Source: Amycolatopsis viridis
Lineage (GTDB): Bacteria > Actinomycetota > Actinomycetes > Mycobacteriales > Pseudonocardiaceae
Length of the DNA stretch: 64,000 nt
Assembly (NCBI RefSeq): GCF_011758765.1
Contig: NZ_JAANOU010000001.1
Span: 186,001 to 250,000, forward strand
Reading direction: 5' to 3'
The notes under the pieces: generated by a model
Database searches by the model: none
Told to the model about the DNA's origin: nothing
What the model saw: only the letters and a program-made list of their open reading frames with translations
Program-made: the position numbers and the translations under genes
Shown: one piece after another, positions 41,535-50,763 of the stretch
How positions within the stretch are numbered: the stretch's first letter is position 1
How the letters are laid out: each line of letters opens with the position of its first letter

Positions 41535-44384
41535 GTGAGTGAAGCAATCGAGGAAACGCCCGGCCACCGGTACAACGCCGACCTGGCCGGTCGGGTCGAG
41601 CTGCGCTGGCAGAACTACTGGGCCGATCACGGCACCTTCCACGCGCCGAACCCGGCCGGCTCGCTCGCGTCCGGCGACAGCGTTCCCTCGGACAAGCTCT
41701 TCGTGCAGGACATGTTCCCCTACCCGTCGGGGGCCGGCTTGCACGTGGGGCATCCGCTGGGCTTCATCGCAACCGACGTCTACGCCCGCTACCACCGCAT
41801 GATCGGGCGCAACGTCCTGCACACCATGGGCTTCGACGCGTTCGGTCTGCCCGCCGAGCAGTACGCGGTGCAGACGGGCCAGCACCCGCGCAAGACCACC
41901 GAGCAGAACATGGAGACCTACCTGCGGCAGATCCGCAGGCTGGGCCTCGGCCACGACGAGCGCCGCCGGATCGCCACGATCGACCCGGACTACTACAAGT
42001 GGACGCAGTGGATCTTCCTGCGCATCTACCACTCCTTCTACGACGAGAAACTGGGCAAGGCGCGCCCGATCGAGGAACTGGAAGCCGAGTTCGCGCGGGG
42101 TGAGCGCGCCACGCCGGACGGGCGCGCGTGGGACGAGCTGAGCCGCGCGGAGCGGCTGGCGGTGCTCGACGAGTACCGGCTGGCCTACATCTCCGAGGCG
42201 CCGGTGAACTGGTGCCCCGGCCTGGGCACCGTGCTGTCGAACGAGGAGGTCACCCCGGACGGCCGCAGCGAGCGCGGCAACTTCCCGGTGTTCCGCCGCA
42301 ACCTGCGTCAGTGGATGATGCGCATCACCGCCTACGCCGACCGGCTGGTGGACGACCTGGACCGGCTGGACTGGCCGGAGAAGGTCAAGGCGATGCAGCG
42401 CAACTGGATCGGCCGGTCGCACGGTGCGCGCGTCTCGTTCGCCGCCGGCGAGCACACCATCGAGGTCTTCACCACCCGTCCGGACACCCTGTTCGGCGCC
42501 ACCTACATGGTGCTGGCGCCCGAGCACCCGCTGGTCGACGAGCTGACCGCGGCGCAGTGGCCGTCCGGTGTGGACGAGCGGTGGACCGGTGGCGCCGCCA
42601 CCCCGGCCGAGGCCGTCGCCGCCTACCGCCGCGCCGCGTCGCGGAAGTCCGAACTGGACCGCCAGGAGAGCAAGGACAAGACGGGCGTCTTCGTCGGCTC
42701 GTACGCGGTGAACCCGGTCAACGGCAAGCAGATCCCGGTCTTCATCGCCGACTACGTGCTGATGGGCTACGGCACCGGCGCGATCATGGCGGTGCCGGCG
42801 CAGGACCAGCGCGACTGGGACTTCGCGGAGAAGTTCGGCCTGGAGATCGTCCGCACCGTCCAGCCCACCGAGGGTTTCGACGGCAAGGCGTACACCGGTG
42901 ACGGCGTGGCGATCAACTCGCGTCAGGAGAACGGGCTCAGCCTGGACGGGCTGACCGTCGACGACGCGAAGAAGACGATCATCGCCTGGCTGGAGGAGAA
43001 CGGCCACGGCACCGGCACGGTGCAGTACAAGCTGCGCGACTGGCTGTTCTCCCGGCAGCGGTACTGGGGTGAGCCGTTCCCGATCGTGTACGACGAGAAC
43101 GGCCAGGCGCACGCGATCCCGGAGAGCATGCTGCCGGTCGAGCTGCCCGAGGTGGACGACTACTCGCCGCGCACCTTCGACCCGGAGGACGCCGACACGG
43201 AGCCGTCGCCGCCGCTGTCCCGGGCGAGCGACTGGGTCGAGGTGACGCTGGACCTGGGCGACGGCCCGAAGACCTACCGCCGCGACACCAACACGATGCC
43301 CAACTGGGCTGGTTCCTGCTGGTACCAGCTGCGCTACATCGACCCGGACAACGCGGAGCGGTTCGTCGACGCGGGCAACGAGCAGTACTGGATGGGTCCG
43401 CGCCCGGCCGAGCACGGCGTGCACGACCCGGGTGGTGTGGACCTGTACGTCGGCGGGGTCGAGCACGCCGTGCTGCACCTGCTGTACGCGCGCTTCTGGC
43501 AGAAGGTGCTGTTCGACCTGGGTTACGTCAGCGCCGAGGAGCCGTACCGGCGGCTGTTCAACCAGGGTTACATCCAGGCCTACGCCTACACCGACGAGCG
43601 CGGCTTCTACGTCCCGGCCGAGGAGGTGGAGGAGCGCGACGGCAAGTTCTTCCACCAGGGCGAGGAAGTCCGGCAAGAGTACGGGAAGATGGGCAAGAGC
43701 CTGAAGAACGTGGTCACGCCCGACCAGATGGCGGCGGACTACGGGGCCGACACCTTCCGGTTCTACGAGATGTCCATGGGCCCGCTGGCCGACTCCCGGC
43801 CGTGGGCGACGAAGGACGTCGTCGGTGCCCACCGGTTCCTGCAGCGCGTGTGGCGGCTGGTGGTCTCGGAGCAGACCGGTGAGCTGCGCGTGTCCGCGGA
43901 CGAACCCACCGACGCCGACCGCCGGATGCTGCACCGGACCATCGCCGGTGTCCGCGACGACTACTCGGGCCTGCGGTTCAACACCGCGGGCGCGAAGCTG
44001 ATCGAGTACAACAACCACCTGACCAAGGTCTACGGCGGTGCCGAGTCGACACCGCGTGAACTGGTCGAGCCGTTGGTGCTGATGCTGGCGCCGCTGTGCC
44101 CGCACATCGCGGAGGAGCTGTGGAACCGGCTGGGCCACGAGGGTTCGCTGGTGCACGGCCCGTTCCCGGTCGCCGACGAGAAGTACCTGGTCGAGGACAC
44201 GGTGGAGTACCCGATCCAGGTCAACGGCAAGGTCCGCGCGCGGATCCAGGTGCCTGCCGGCGCCGGCAAGGACGCGGTCGAGGCCGCGGCGCTGGCCGAC
44301 GAGAAGATCGTGGCGCTGCTGGATGGCGGCACCCCGCGCAAGGTCATCGTCGTACCGGGCCGCCTGGTGAACGTGGTGCTCTAG
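41535..44384 (+). CDS. leuS: Leucyl-tRNA synthetase
   Basis: LeuRS is the class I synthetase that attaches leucine to its tRNAs. The 949-residue protein has HVGH (residues 70-73) in the HIGH position, a CP1 editing domain ([11 protein letters not shown] and onward to [14 protein letters not shown]), the KMSKS equivalent KMGKS (718-722), an anticodon-binding domain and a C-terminal RNA-binding domain ([12 protein letters not shown]). The GTG start gives the usual N-terminus. Its stop lies 2 bp from the stop of the convergent TetR gene. Confidence 0.97.
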   Translation: MSEAIEETPGHRYNADLAGRVELRWQNYWADHGTFHAPNPAGSLASGDSVPSDKLFVQDMFPYPSGAGLHVGHPLGFIATDVYARYHRMIGRNVLHTMGFDAFGLPAEQYAVQTGQHPRKTTEQNMETYLRQIRRLGLGHDERRRIATIDPDYYKWTQWIFLRIYHSFYDEKLGKARPIEELEAEFARGERATPDGRAWDELSRAERLAVLDEYRLAYISEAPVNWCPGLGTVLSNEEVTPDGRSERGNFPVFRRNLRQWMMRITAYADRLVDDLDRLDWPEKVKAMQRNWIGRSHGARVSFAAGEHTIEVFTTRPDTLFGATYMVLAPEHPLVDELTAAQWPSGVDERWTGGAATPAEAVAAYRRAASRKSELDRQESKDKTGVFVGSYAVNPVNGKQIPVFIADYVLMGYGTGAIMAVPAQDQRDWDFAEKFGLEIVRTVQPTEGFDGKAYTGDGVAINSRQENGLSLDGLTVDDAKKTIIAWLEENGHGTGTVQYKLRDWLFSRQRYWGEPFPIVYDENGQAHAIPESMLPVELPEVDDYSPRTFDPEDADTEPSPPLSRASDWVEVTLDLGDGPKTYRRDTNTMPNWAGSCWYQLRYIDPDNAERFVDAGNEQYWMGPRPAEHGVHDPGGVDLYVGGVEHAVLHLLYARFWQKVLFDLGYVSAEEPYRRLFNQGYIQAYAYTDERGFYVPAEEVEERDGKFFHQGEEVRQEYGKMGKSLKNVVTPDQMAADYGADTFRFYEMSMGPLADSRPWATKDVVGAHRFLQRVWRLVVSEQTGELRVSADEPTDADRRMLHRTIAGVRDDYSGLRFNTAGAKLIEYNNHLTKVYGGAESTPRELVEPLVLMLAPLCPHIAEELWNRLGHEGSLVHGPFPVADEKYLVEDTVEYPIQVNGKVRARIQVPAGAGKDAVEAAALADEKIVALLDGGTPRKVIVVPGRLVNVVL

Positions 44385-44386
44385 GT

Positions 44387-45130
44387 CTAGGGCACGTCCA
44401 GGCCGATCTCGCGCGCGAGGTCGGCCAGGAGGGCGTCGAACACGGCGTCCGGCTTGGACATCGGGATCGGGTAGTTGCCGAACACCTCGAGCGTCACGTG
44501 CCCGTAGAGCCGCGCCCAGAACTGGATCATCACGTAGGTGGTGCTCAGGTCGAGCTTCTCCGGCGGGAAGCCGACACCGGACTCGGCGAGCACGGCCAGC
44601 AGTTCGTCCTGGAACGCCGTGAGGTCGTCGTGCAGTTCGACGGGCACCGACTCGGCGGGGGGTATCTCCAGCTGGAAGTTGGCGAGCAGGTGGCCGGCGG
44701 CGGTGAGGAAGATCCGGCCGAACGGCTCGTTCGCCCGGTTCAGCGTCGCCACGCTGCCGGCCGCGGAGCCGACCTCCCCGGTTGGTGAGGCGAACACCAG
44801 GGTGAATTCCTTGGTGTGCGTGAGCGCCCAGCGCCGGAAGCCGCGGCAGATGGCGAAGAGCTGCACCGCGCCGTCGTCGGGCAGCCCGGACAGTTCCTCG
44901 GTGAGCTCGGCGGCCAGGTCGGCGACGACGTCGAGGCGGAGGTGCTCGACCAGGTCGTCGCGGGACCCGTAGTACCGGTACAGGGCGGGTGCCGTGATGC
45001 CGAGTTCACGGGCGATGGCCCGCAGTGTCACGGCTTCCGGTCCGCGCTCGACGAGGAGCTTGCGCGCGGTGCGGCGGATGTCCTGGTCGGTCGCCGCGCG
45101 CTCGCGACCCCGCCGGGTCGGCTTGTCCAT
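44387..45130 (-). CDS. TetR-family transcriptional regulator (WHG-type C-terminal domain)
   Basis: The 247-residue regulator has an N-terminal helix-turn-helix (IARELGITAPALYRYYGSRDDL, residues 43-65) and a C-terminal ligand-binding region with a short WHG-like sequence typical of a subset of TetR proteins. An inverted repeat 53-88 bp upstream is a likely operator, so autoregulation is expected. The target genes are not evident, as leuS and the downstream genes are not obviously connected. The ATG start is at 45130. Confidence 0.82.
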   Translation of the reverse strand: MDKPTRRGRERAATDQDIRRTARKLLVERGPEAVTLRAIARELGITAPALYRYYGSRDDLVEHLRLDVVADLAAELTEELSGLPDDGAVQLFAICRGFRRWALTHTKEFTLVFASPTGEVGSAAGSVATLNRANEPFGRIFLTAAGHLLANFQLEIPPAESVPVELHDDLTAFQDELLAVLAESGVGFPPEKLDLSTTYVMIQFWARLYGHVTLEVFGNYPIPMSKPDAVFDALLADLAREIGLDVP

Positions 45131-45609
45131 CCCGGCATTCTAGAAGGTCAGCGGCGTGATCCGGCGCTGATCGGGCGCCGCCGGTACCGATCGCTCGGGG
45201 GGCTACGCGATCGGTACCAGCGACCCGATGCCCGGCTTCCGGTACCGGACGCCAGGTGAGAGCCCGCGTAACCCCCTCGCGGGACGTCCCCATCCGGAAA
45301 ATGCCCCGCGCGGGGGACCTTCTCGGACGCTCACCCTAGTGTCGCACTATTCGCCCCAGAAGTTACATGGAACTTCACGTTCACCCGGATAAGAATGCTG
45401 GGACGACCTTCGAGGTCCTGGCGCCGGCCGGGGAGAACTCGATCCTGGCCCCCTCCGGCGAACCAGACCCTCGAACCGTCTGACGTGGACGGCGTGCTGG
45501 ACCGGGCGGAGGCGGTGGCGGCGGAGCGGCTGCAAGCGCTTGCGGGCGAGGGGACCACCGAGGGCAAGCCGACGGCGCGTGGCGGAACTGGGCGGCGCGG
45601 GCAGAAGGC
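45131..45609. other. Intergenic region with operator repeats and a possible gene remnant
   Basis: This 479-bp gap holds the GGTACC/CGATCG inverted repeats near the TetR gene and, in its right half, the possible frameshifted coding remnant described separately. The part between them shows no gene or strong terminator. Confidence 0.5.
45183..45218. promoter_or_regulatory. Inverted repeat, candidate TetR operator
   Basis: A perfect 12-bp inverted repeat, GGTACCGATCGC (45183-45194) and GCGATCGGTACC (45207-45218), with a 12-bp spacer lies 53 bp upstream of the TetR start. A related palindrome, CCGGTACCGG, is at 45239-45248. This spacing and position suggest autoregulation by the adjacent regulator. 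Confidence 0.55.
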
Positions 45610-45613
45610 CTAG
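45367..45613 (+). pseudogene. Possible frameshifted remnant of a small gene
   Basis: Two reading frames show coding-like third-position GC use in succession. The first, from ATG 45367, gives TTFEVLAPAGENSILAPSGE and stops at 45483; the second, read from about 45470 to 45613, gives VDGVLDRAEAVAAERLQALA and onward. A single frameshift near 45470 would join them. No family is recognised. It may instead be two unrelated short frames. Confidence 0.3.
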
Positions 45614-46233
45614 TGCGCGAAGATGCCGCGCCGCGGGTGGCGGATCACCAGGGAACCGCCGTGCAGGCGGCCCGCGAACACCAGCCGCGGATTGCCCGGC
45701 CGGCCGTCGGAGCCGGTCTTGTCCTGCAGCGACCCGTACTTGATGTCGGTGATCGCGTTCAGGTCCACCGCCGCGTGCTCGGGGATGACCACCTCGACCG
45801 AGCCCCACTTGGAGTCCAGCTCGATGCGGACCACCGGGCTGGTCACCTGCGCCTCGGTGAAGTCGAGCTTCGTCGAACCGTACCGGTTGTGCACGACCAC
45901 CTCGCCCGGCACCAGCCAGTGCCCGTTGCGCACCAGCGCGGAGTACTTCGCGCTGAGCTCGAGCCGCCGGCCCGGCAGGGGGGCCTCGGCCGAAGCGGGC
46001 GCACCCGCGTACGCCTCCGGGTGCACCAGCCCGGGCAGGTCGGCGAGCACCGTGTTCAGCTCTCCCCTGGTCCGCGCCTTCAACGCGGTGTCGGTGCGCT
46101 CGGTGAACTCGTCGAGGTCGATCATGCCGCGGCCGATCGCCTTCTGCAGCACCTCGACGACGTGCTCGCGCTCCCCGTCCGAGACCCGCAGGTCGCGCGG
46201 GTTCAGCGGTGTTGTCCCGGTTTCCTCGCCCAT
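45610..46233 (-). CDS. DUF1707 SHOCT-like protein with LiaF-type C-terminal domain
   Basis: The 207-residue protein has an N-terminal DUF1707 segment (LRVSDGEREHVVEVLQKAIGRG, then LDEFTERTDTALKARTRGEL), found in many actinobacterial envelope genes. Its C-terminal beta domain (VVHNRYGSTKLDFTEAQV, KWGSVEVVIPEHAAV) resembles LiaF/DUF2154, which takes part in cell-wall stress responses. No membrane segment is visible, so it is probably cytoplasmic. It sits 47 bp downstream of the response regulator gene and may act in the same stress circuit. Confidence 0.82.
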   Translation of the reverse strand: MGEETGTTPLNPRDLRVSDGEREHVVEVLQKAIGRGMIDLDEFTERTDTALKARTRGELNTVLADLPGLVHPEAYAGAPASAEAPLPGRRLELSAKYSALVRNGHWLVPGEVVVHNRYGSTKLDFTEAQVTSPVVRIELDSKWGSVEVVIPEHAAVDLNAITDIKYGSLQDKTGSDGRPGNPRLVFAGRLHGGSLVIRHPRRGIFAH

Positions 46234-46280
46234 GCCCCCACGTTAGGTCGGCGCATCCCTTAGGGAATCCGGGAAAACCC

Positions 46281-46925
46281 CTAGTCTTTGTCGAGCCCGT
46301 GCTCGATCGCGTATCGCGCCAGTTCGACGCGGTTGTGCAGCTGCAACTTCCGCAGCGTCGATTGCACGTGGTTCTCCACGGTGCGCGGTGACAGCACCAG
46401 CCGCTCGGCGATCTGCCGCGAGGTCAGCCCCTTGGCGACCAGCCGCAGCACGTCCGTCTCCCGCTCGGTGAGCCGCGGCGGCGCCACCCCGCCCGCCGGT
46501 GCCTCCGCCATCCGCCGGTACTCGCCCAGCACCAGCCCGGCCAGCCCGGGCGTGAACACCGGGTCGCCCTCGGCGGTCCGGCGCACCGCGTCGACGAGCT
46601 CCGCCACCGACGCCGACTTCACCAGGTAGCCGGACGCGCCGGCCTTCACCGCTTCCAGCACGTCGCTGTGCTCGCCGCTGGCCGACAGCACCAGCACCCG
46701 CGTGTCCGGCAGCGACGTGGTGATCTCGCGCGTCGCGTGCACGCCGGAGGTGCTGCCCAGGTTCATGTCCATCAGCACGACGTCGGGCCGCACGGTGGCC
46801 GCGATGCGCACCGCCGCCGCGGCGTCCGGCGCCGTCGCCCGCACGTCGAACCCGTTCTCGGTGAGGTCGCGTGCCACGCCGTCCCGCCAGATCGGGTGGT
46901 CGTCGACCACCATCACGCTGATCAT
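46281..46925 (-). CDS. NarL/LuxR-family response regulator
   Basis: The 214-residue protein has a receiver domain (SVMVVDDHPIWRDGVAR, with the phospho-acceptor Asp in VVLMDMNLGS) and a C-terminal LuxR-type DNA-binding domain (LTERETDVLRLVAKGLTSRQ, then SPRTVENHVQSTLRKL). The ATG at 46925 overlaps the stop of the histidine kinase (ATGA) and has GAGGAC upstream; an earlier in-frame start at 46949 is possible. It is the partner of the adjacent kinase. Confidence 0.93.
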   Translation of the reverse strand: MISVMVVDDHPIWRDGVARDLTENGFDVRATAPDAAAAVRIAATVRPDVVLMDMNLGSTSGVHATREITTSLPDTRVLVLSASGEHSDVLEAVKAGASGYLVKSASVAELVDAVRRTAEGDPVFTPGLAGLVLGEYRRMAEAPAGGVAPPRLTERETDVLRLVAKGLTSRQIAERLVLSPRTVENHVQSTLRKLQLHNRVELARYAIEHGLDKD

Positions 46926-48058
46926 GTCCTCGGCACCCGGATCTCCCATTCCGTCCCCTGCCCTGGTGCGGTCTCCAGGGAGATCGTGCCACCGAGCCCG
47001 GCCACGCGTCCCCGCATCGATCGAACCACCCCCATCCGGCCCTCGCCCTCGGCGGCGGCCAGCCGTCCCTCGGGGATGCCGGGGCCGTCGTCCCGCACGG
47101 TCACCACAACCTCACCGCCCAGGTCCTCCAGCAGCACCCACGCCTTGGCGCCGGTCCCGGCGTGCTTGTCGACGTTGGACAGCGCTTCGCGGACGACGGC
47201 GACCAGTTCGGCGGTTTTCTCCGCCGGCAGGTTCACCTCCCCGGCGGGCGCTGCGACCTGCACCTTCGAGGACCCGAGCAGTTGCAGCGCGGCCCGCAGA
47301 TCGGTCTCGCCGGTGTGGTGCCGCGCCGGGCCGGTGGTGACCAGCGCGCGCAGCGCGATCTCCTGCTCCCCCGCCAGCTCGGCGAGCTCGGCCGCTTCGC
47401 CGCCCAGCTCGGCGCCACGCCGGCGTACCCGCGCGAGCACCTGCAGCACACTGTCGTGGATGTCGCGCGCCAGCCGTTCCCGCTCGGCGTTGGCGGCCTC
47501 GGTGCGCAACGCCTCGGCGAGCGTGGCGGCCGACTTCCGCGCGGTCGTCGCGCTCATCCCGATCAGCAGCCCGCTCGCGACGAGCAGCACGCCGTCGCGC
47601 GCGACGTCCAGGGTGAACCCGTGCCGGGCGATGCCGGTCGCTGCCGAGACCACCAGTCCCGCGGCCACGCCGCCGACGCCGCCGAACCGGGTGCCCGCGG
47701 CGACCGGGGCGCCGGCCACCCACACCGTCGTGATGAGCGGGGCCACCGCGGCGTTCTGCTCCGCGGTCAGGATCCACGGCGAGGTGAGCATCAGCGCGCA
47801 GGTGACCAGCACGTCGGCCAGGACGAACCAGCGCCACCGCCACCGCAGGTCTTCGCGCGCGTAGACCAGGCCGGTCGCGACCGTCCACAGTGTCATCGTC
47901 CCGAGCACGGCCCAGGCCAGCCAGGGCCGCTGGTAGCCCGAGCTGTGCACGATCACCGCACCGAGGGCGAACAGCAGCGTGAGCACGCGCAGCCCGATCG
48001 TGCCCCACCACAGCGGGGTCGCCGGTTCGCGTGCGGTGGGCCCGAACCGGCGGCTCAC
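46922..48058 (-). CDS. Membrane sensor histidine kinase, MacS-like
   Basis: The 378-residue kinase has five or six N-terminal membrane segments (about residues 18-170), a HisKA_3 dimerisation helix with the phospho-acceptor His in ERLARDIHDSVLQVL, and an HATPase domain (REALSNVDKHAGTGAKAWV, DDGPGIP, GRMGVVRSM). This topology matches MacS kinases of Corynebacterium-type two-component systems. Its GTG start overlaps the AI-2E transporter stop, and its stop overlaps the response regulator start, making a tight operon. Confidence 0.88.
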   Translation of the reverse strand: MSRRFGPTAREPATPLWWGTIGLRVLTLLFALGAVIVHSSGYQRPWLAWAVLGTMTLWTVATGLVYAREDLRWRWRWFVLADVLVTCALMLTSPWILTAEQNAAVAPLITTVWVAGAPVAAGTRFGGVGGVAAGLVVSAATGIARHGFTLDVARDGVLLVASGLLIGMSATTARKSAATLAEALRTEAANAERERLARDIHDSVLQVLARVRRRGAELGGEAAELAELAGEQEIALRALVTTGPARHHTGETDLRAALQLLGSSKVQVAAPAGEVNLPAEKTAELVAVVREALSNVDKHAGTGAKAWVLLEDLGGEVVVTVRDDGPGIPEGRLAAAEGEGRMGVVRSMRGRVAGLGGTISLETAPGQGTEWEIRVPRT

Positions 48059-49233
48059 GGCTTGTCCGCGGCGCCGGGTTCCTCGTCGTCGCGGTTCGCG
48101 TCGGCGTTGGGCACGGCCTCGATGTCGTGCAGCACGTCGACCTCCGCCGGGTTCGGATCGACCTCGTGCAGCAGCGACCGCACCCCCGCGTTGATGATCG
48201 ACATCAGCGGCACGGCGAGCAGCGCGCCCGGGATGCCGTACACCACCAGGCCGGCGGCGATGCCGAGCACCACGGCCAGCGGGTGCAGCTTCACCGCCCG
48301 GCCGAGCAGCAGCGGCTGCAGGATGTGGCTCTCCAGCTGCATGACCGCGATCAGGATGGCCAGCACGATCAACGCGGTCACGAACCCCTTGGTGACCAGC
48401 GCGACGAGCACGGCGACCGCGCCGGTGATCACCGCGCCGAAGATCGGGATGAACGCGCCGAGGAACACCAGCGTGGACAGCGGGATCGCCAGCGGCACGC
48501 CGAGGATCGCCAGCCCGATGCCCACGCCGACGGCGTCCACCACCGCGACCGCGGCGGTGGCGCGGACGAACGCGACGAGCGAGGCGAAGCCGCGGCGGCC
48601 GGCCACGTCGACGCGCTGCCGGACCCGGCTCGGGATGCCCAGCATCAGCCAGTCCCAGATCCGGTCGCCACCGGCGAGGAAGAAGATCGTGACGAACAGC
48701 GTCAGCACGAAACCGGTGAGGATCTCCCCGACCGTGGTCGCGGTGGTGAGCGCGCTGTTGGTGAACGCGGCCTGGTTGTGCTGCAGGAAGCTGATCGAGT
48801 TGTCGATGAACTGCTGGATCTGTTCCTGCTTGAGGTGCAGATCGTTGATCAGGAAGTTCTTGATCTGGTTCAGGCTGTTGTTGACCTGGCTGGTCAGCGC
48901 GGGCAGGCCATCGGTGACCTGGGTAATGACGAAGGTGAGCAGCCCGCCCAGCACCGCGAGCCCGCCGATCAGCACGATCGCGGTCGCCAGCCCGCGCGGC
49001 ACCTTGACCCGCACCAGCCGCGCGACCGCCGGGGCGAGCAGCGCCGCGAGCAGCAGCGCGATCGCCACCGGGATCACCACGACCGACAGGTAGGCCAGCA
49101 GGCGCAGGATCAGGTACGCGGCGGCCGCCACGACCAGGAACCGCCAGCCGAACGCGGCGCTCACCCGCAGGCCACGCGGGACGACCGAGTCGTCGCTGAG
49201 GAATCCGTACTTCGGAGGCTGCGGCTCGCTCAC
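48055..49233 (-). CDS. AI-2E family transporter (PerM-like)
   Basis: The 392-residue protein has about eight membrane segments, a large extracytoplasmic loop near residues 100-165 (QVNNSLNQIKNFLINDLHLK) and the family's conserved gate region (GVPLAIPLSTLVFLGAFIPI, then LQPLLLGRAVKLHPLAVVLG). Family members export small molecules or support cell-envelope integrity; M. tuberculosis PerM is linked to persistence. The GTG at 49233 is chosen because it gives a normal MSEPQPPKYGF N-terminus; the longer reading is low-complexity. It heads the operon with the kinase and regulator. Confidence 0.87.
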   Translation of the reverse strand: MSEPQPPKYGFLSDDSVVPRGLRVSAAFGWRFLVVAAAAYLILRLLAYLSVVVIPVAIALLLAALLAPAVARLVRVKVPRGLATAIVLIGGLAVLGGLLTFVITQVTDGLPALTSQVNNSLNQIKNFLINDLHLKQEQIQQFIDNSISFLQHNQAAFTNSALTTATTVGEILTGFVLTLFVTIFFLAGGDRIWDWLMLGIPSRVRQRVDVAGRRGFASLVAFVRATAAVAVVDAVGVGIGLAILGVPLAIPLSTLVFLGAFIPIFGAVITGAVAVLVALVTKGFVTALIVLAILIAVMQLESHILQPLLLGRAVKLHPLAVVLGIAAGLVVYGIPGALLAVPLMSIINAGVRSLLHEVDPNPAEVDVLHDIEAVPNADANRDDEEPGAADKP

Positions 49234-49779
49234 GGGGTCCAGCCTATCGAGCTGGACGAATACGGCAGGGCAACGCCGCTGACCACGCTGCCTGTCCGGC
49301 GCGTCACCCGATCGGCGCATGAACAGTGATCGGGTCAGCACAAGTTCTGTCGGTATGTCAATCTCCGACCAAGATCGACAGTGTGTGATCGCGTTGCGCC
49401 CCAGCGCGATGAGAGGAGTCGGCCTCCGCCATGACGGCTCGGACCACCACCTGCCCTCCGCACTCGCCGTTCGGCACGGAGCGGGCGATTCCGCCCCCCG
49501 TTTCGCGCGGCATTTCCTCCGCTTCGTTTGCTGCTTTCGACGAATTGGTTCGGAGAGACCGCTGAGGGGTTTTCTGACCCCGCTTGCTTCTTTCAATTTT
49601 CTCTCATGACACCGCTCTGACCAGCGTTTATCCTGCGTGGAGCGGTATTTTCTGCTGCCCTGGAACGGTTTTTTCACACTTCTGGGTGGGGAATCTGGTC
49701 AATTCTTTCGAGACGTCTTTACGGTCGGTTTCGACGGGAGTGCGTGGAACTTCCGGCCCGGAGAACGAGGAGTGCATCG
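49234..49779. other. Intergenic region ahead of the secreted-protein genes
   Basis: This 546-bp region lies between divergent genes. The half nearer the small secreted genes (about 49590-49740) is unusually AT-rich for this genome, with runs such as TTTCAATTTTCTCTC and GGTTTTTTC, so it probably holds a strong promoter for the surface proteins. No open frame with coding-like composition is seen. Confidence 0.5.
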
Positions 49780-50220
49780 ATGTTCAGCAAATTCCGCAAG
49801 ACGACGGCCGCGGCGGTGCTGGTGGGGGCCGGCCTGCTCGCGATGGGTGTCACCGGCGGTACCGCGTCGGCGTCCGAGGTGTCCTGCCCCGCGCAGGTCC
49901 CCGCGCACCCGACCGGCGCCGACTACGTGAACGCGTGGAACCAGTCCGGGGCGTGCTTCGGCGCAGGCGCCGCGGGTCTGGCGAGCTCGGCCTGGGCCGG
50001 TGCGATCCCGTCGATCGTCGAGGGCGCGGCCGGGGCTGTGGGCGTCCGGGACGACAGCGGGCTGACCGCCCCGGTGGTGGTGCCGTCGCACCCGACGGGT
50101 GCCGACTACGTGAACGCGTGGAACGAGTCCGGGGCGCTGGCCGGTGCCGGTGCCGCCGGTCTGGCCAGTTCCGCGTGGGCGGGCGCGATCCCGTCGATCG
50201 TGCAGGGCGCGCTCGGATAG
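49780..50220 (+). CDS. Small secreted repeat protein A (two 43-residue domains)
   Basis: The 146-residue protein has a Sec signal peptide (FRKTTAAAVLVGAGLLAMG, cleaved near ASA) followed by two copies of an unrecognised domain with HPTGADYVNAWNESGALAGA and GLASSAWAGAIPSIVQG. The first copy has two cysteines (VSCPAQ and SGACFGAG), the second none. There is no anchor, so it is probably released or assembled on the cell surface. The ATG has GAGGAG seven bases upstream. It is not a recognised chaplin or rodlin, although it lies in a surface-protein locus. Confidence 0.8.
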   Translation: MFSKFRKTTAAAVLVGAGLLAMGVTGGTASASEVSCPAQVPAHPTGADYVNAWNQSGACFGAGAAGLASSAWAGAIPSIVEGAAGAVGVRDDSGLTAPVVVPSHPTGADYVNAWNESGALAGAGAAGLASSAWAGAIPSIVQGALG

Positions 50221-50490
50221 CGCTTTCCCGCTTGAACACCGTTAGGAAGGAGTGTTCGTGATGCGCAGGGGATTTTCCCGTGGTGCCACCGCTCTCGCGA
50301 TCGCGCTCGGCGCGTTCGCCTTCGCTGCCGGGACCGCGTCGGCCGACGAGCTGACCGCCCCGGTGGTGGTGCCGTCGCACCCGACGGGTGCCGACTACGT
50401 GAACGCGTGGAACGAGTCCGGGGCGCTGGCCGGTGCCGGTGCCGCCGGTCTGGCCAGTTCCGCGTGGGCGGGCGCGATCCCGTCGATCGT
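50061..50490 (+). repeat. 141-bp identical direct repeat spanning genes A and B
   Basis: Bases 50061-50201 (end of gene A) and 50350-50490 (gene B) are identical over 141 bp by direct reading, 289 bp apart. They encode the shared HPTGADYVNAW... domain. Identity at silent positions shows a recent duplication or gene conversion. Confidence 0.92.
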
Positions 50491-50509
50491 CCAGGGTGCC
50501 CTGGGCTGA
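50261..50509 (+). CDS. Small secreted repeat protein B (one domain)
   Basis: The 82-residue protein has a signal peptide (RRGFSRGATALAIALGAFAF, cleaved near ASA) and a single copy of the domain found in protein A, nearly identical to its second copy. The ATG at 50261 follows AAGGAG by eight bases; GTG at 50258 is also possible. It lies 40 bp after gene A, on the same strand, and a strong hairpin follows. The unknown domain, with only one copy here, suggests a monomer unit of a surface assembly. Confidence 0.8.
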   Translation: MRRGFSRGATALAIALGAFAFAAGTASADELTAPVVVPSHPTGADYVNAWNESGALAGAGAAGLASSAWAGAIPSIVQGALG

Positions 50510-50517
50510 TTTCCCTT

Positions 50518-50552
50518 GGGGCGCCCAGGATCCCTCGCATCCTGGGCGCCCC
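50518..50552 (+). terminator. Hairpin terminator after gene B
   Basis: A perfect 14-bp stem (GGGGCGCCCAGGAT / ATCCTGGGCGCCCC) with a seven-base loop lies just after the stop of gene B. No T-run follows, so it is a GC-type terminator or mRNA-stabilising hairpin. Confidence 0.8.
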
Positions 50553-50763
50553 TCGGGTGCGACCGGGGAAGGTCACGTCTCGTGATGCCCCGCCACACCC
50601 GGTGTTCTTCACACGATCGTGCGATCAAGTCGTGTCGAAGGTGCGCGGGGGGCCAGAAATTTGGTTATCTCGATCGCGTAAGCGGTTACCGCAGCGATGC
50701 GACGAGGTTTCGGACGCGATCAGTCCGGGAAGACCGCGATCAACTTCTTCCGACAGGAGCACG

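Noticed and set aside
41478-44156. A long minus-strand open frame opposite leuS
   Set aside because: leuS has HVGH and KMGKS motifs and full family length; the opposite frame is an echo of its codon use.
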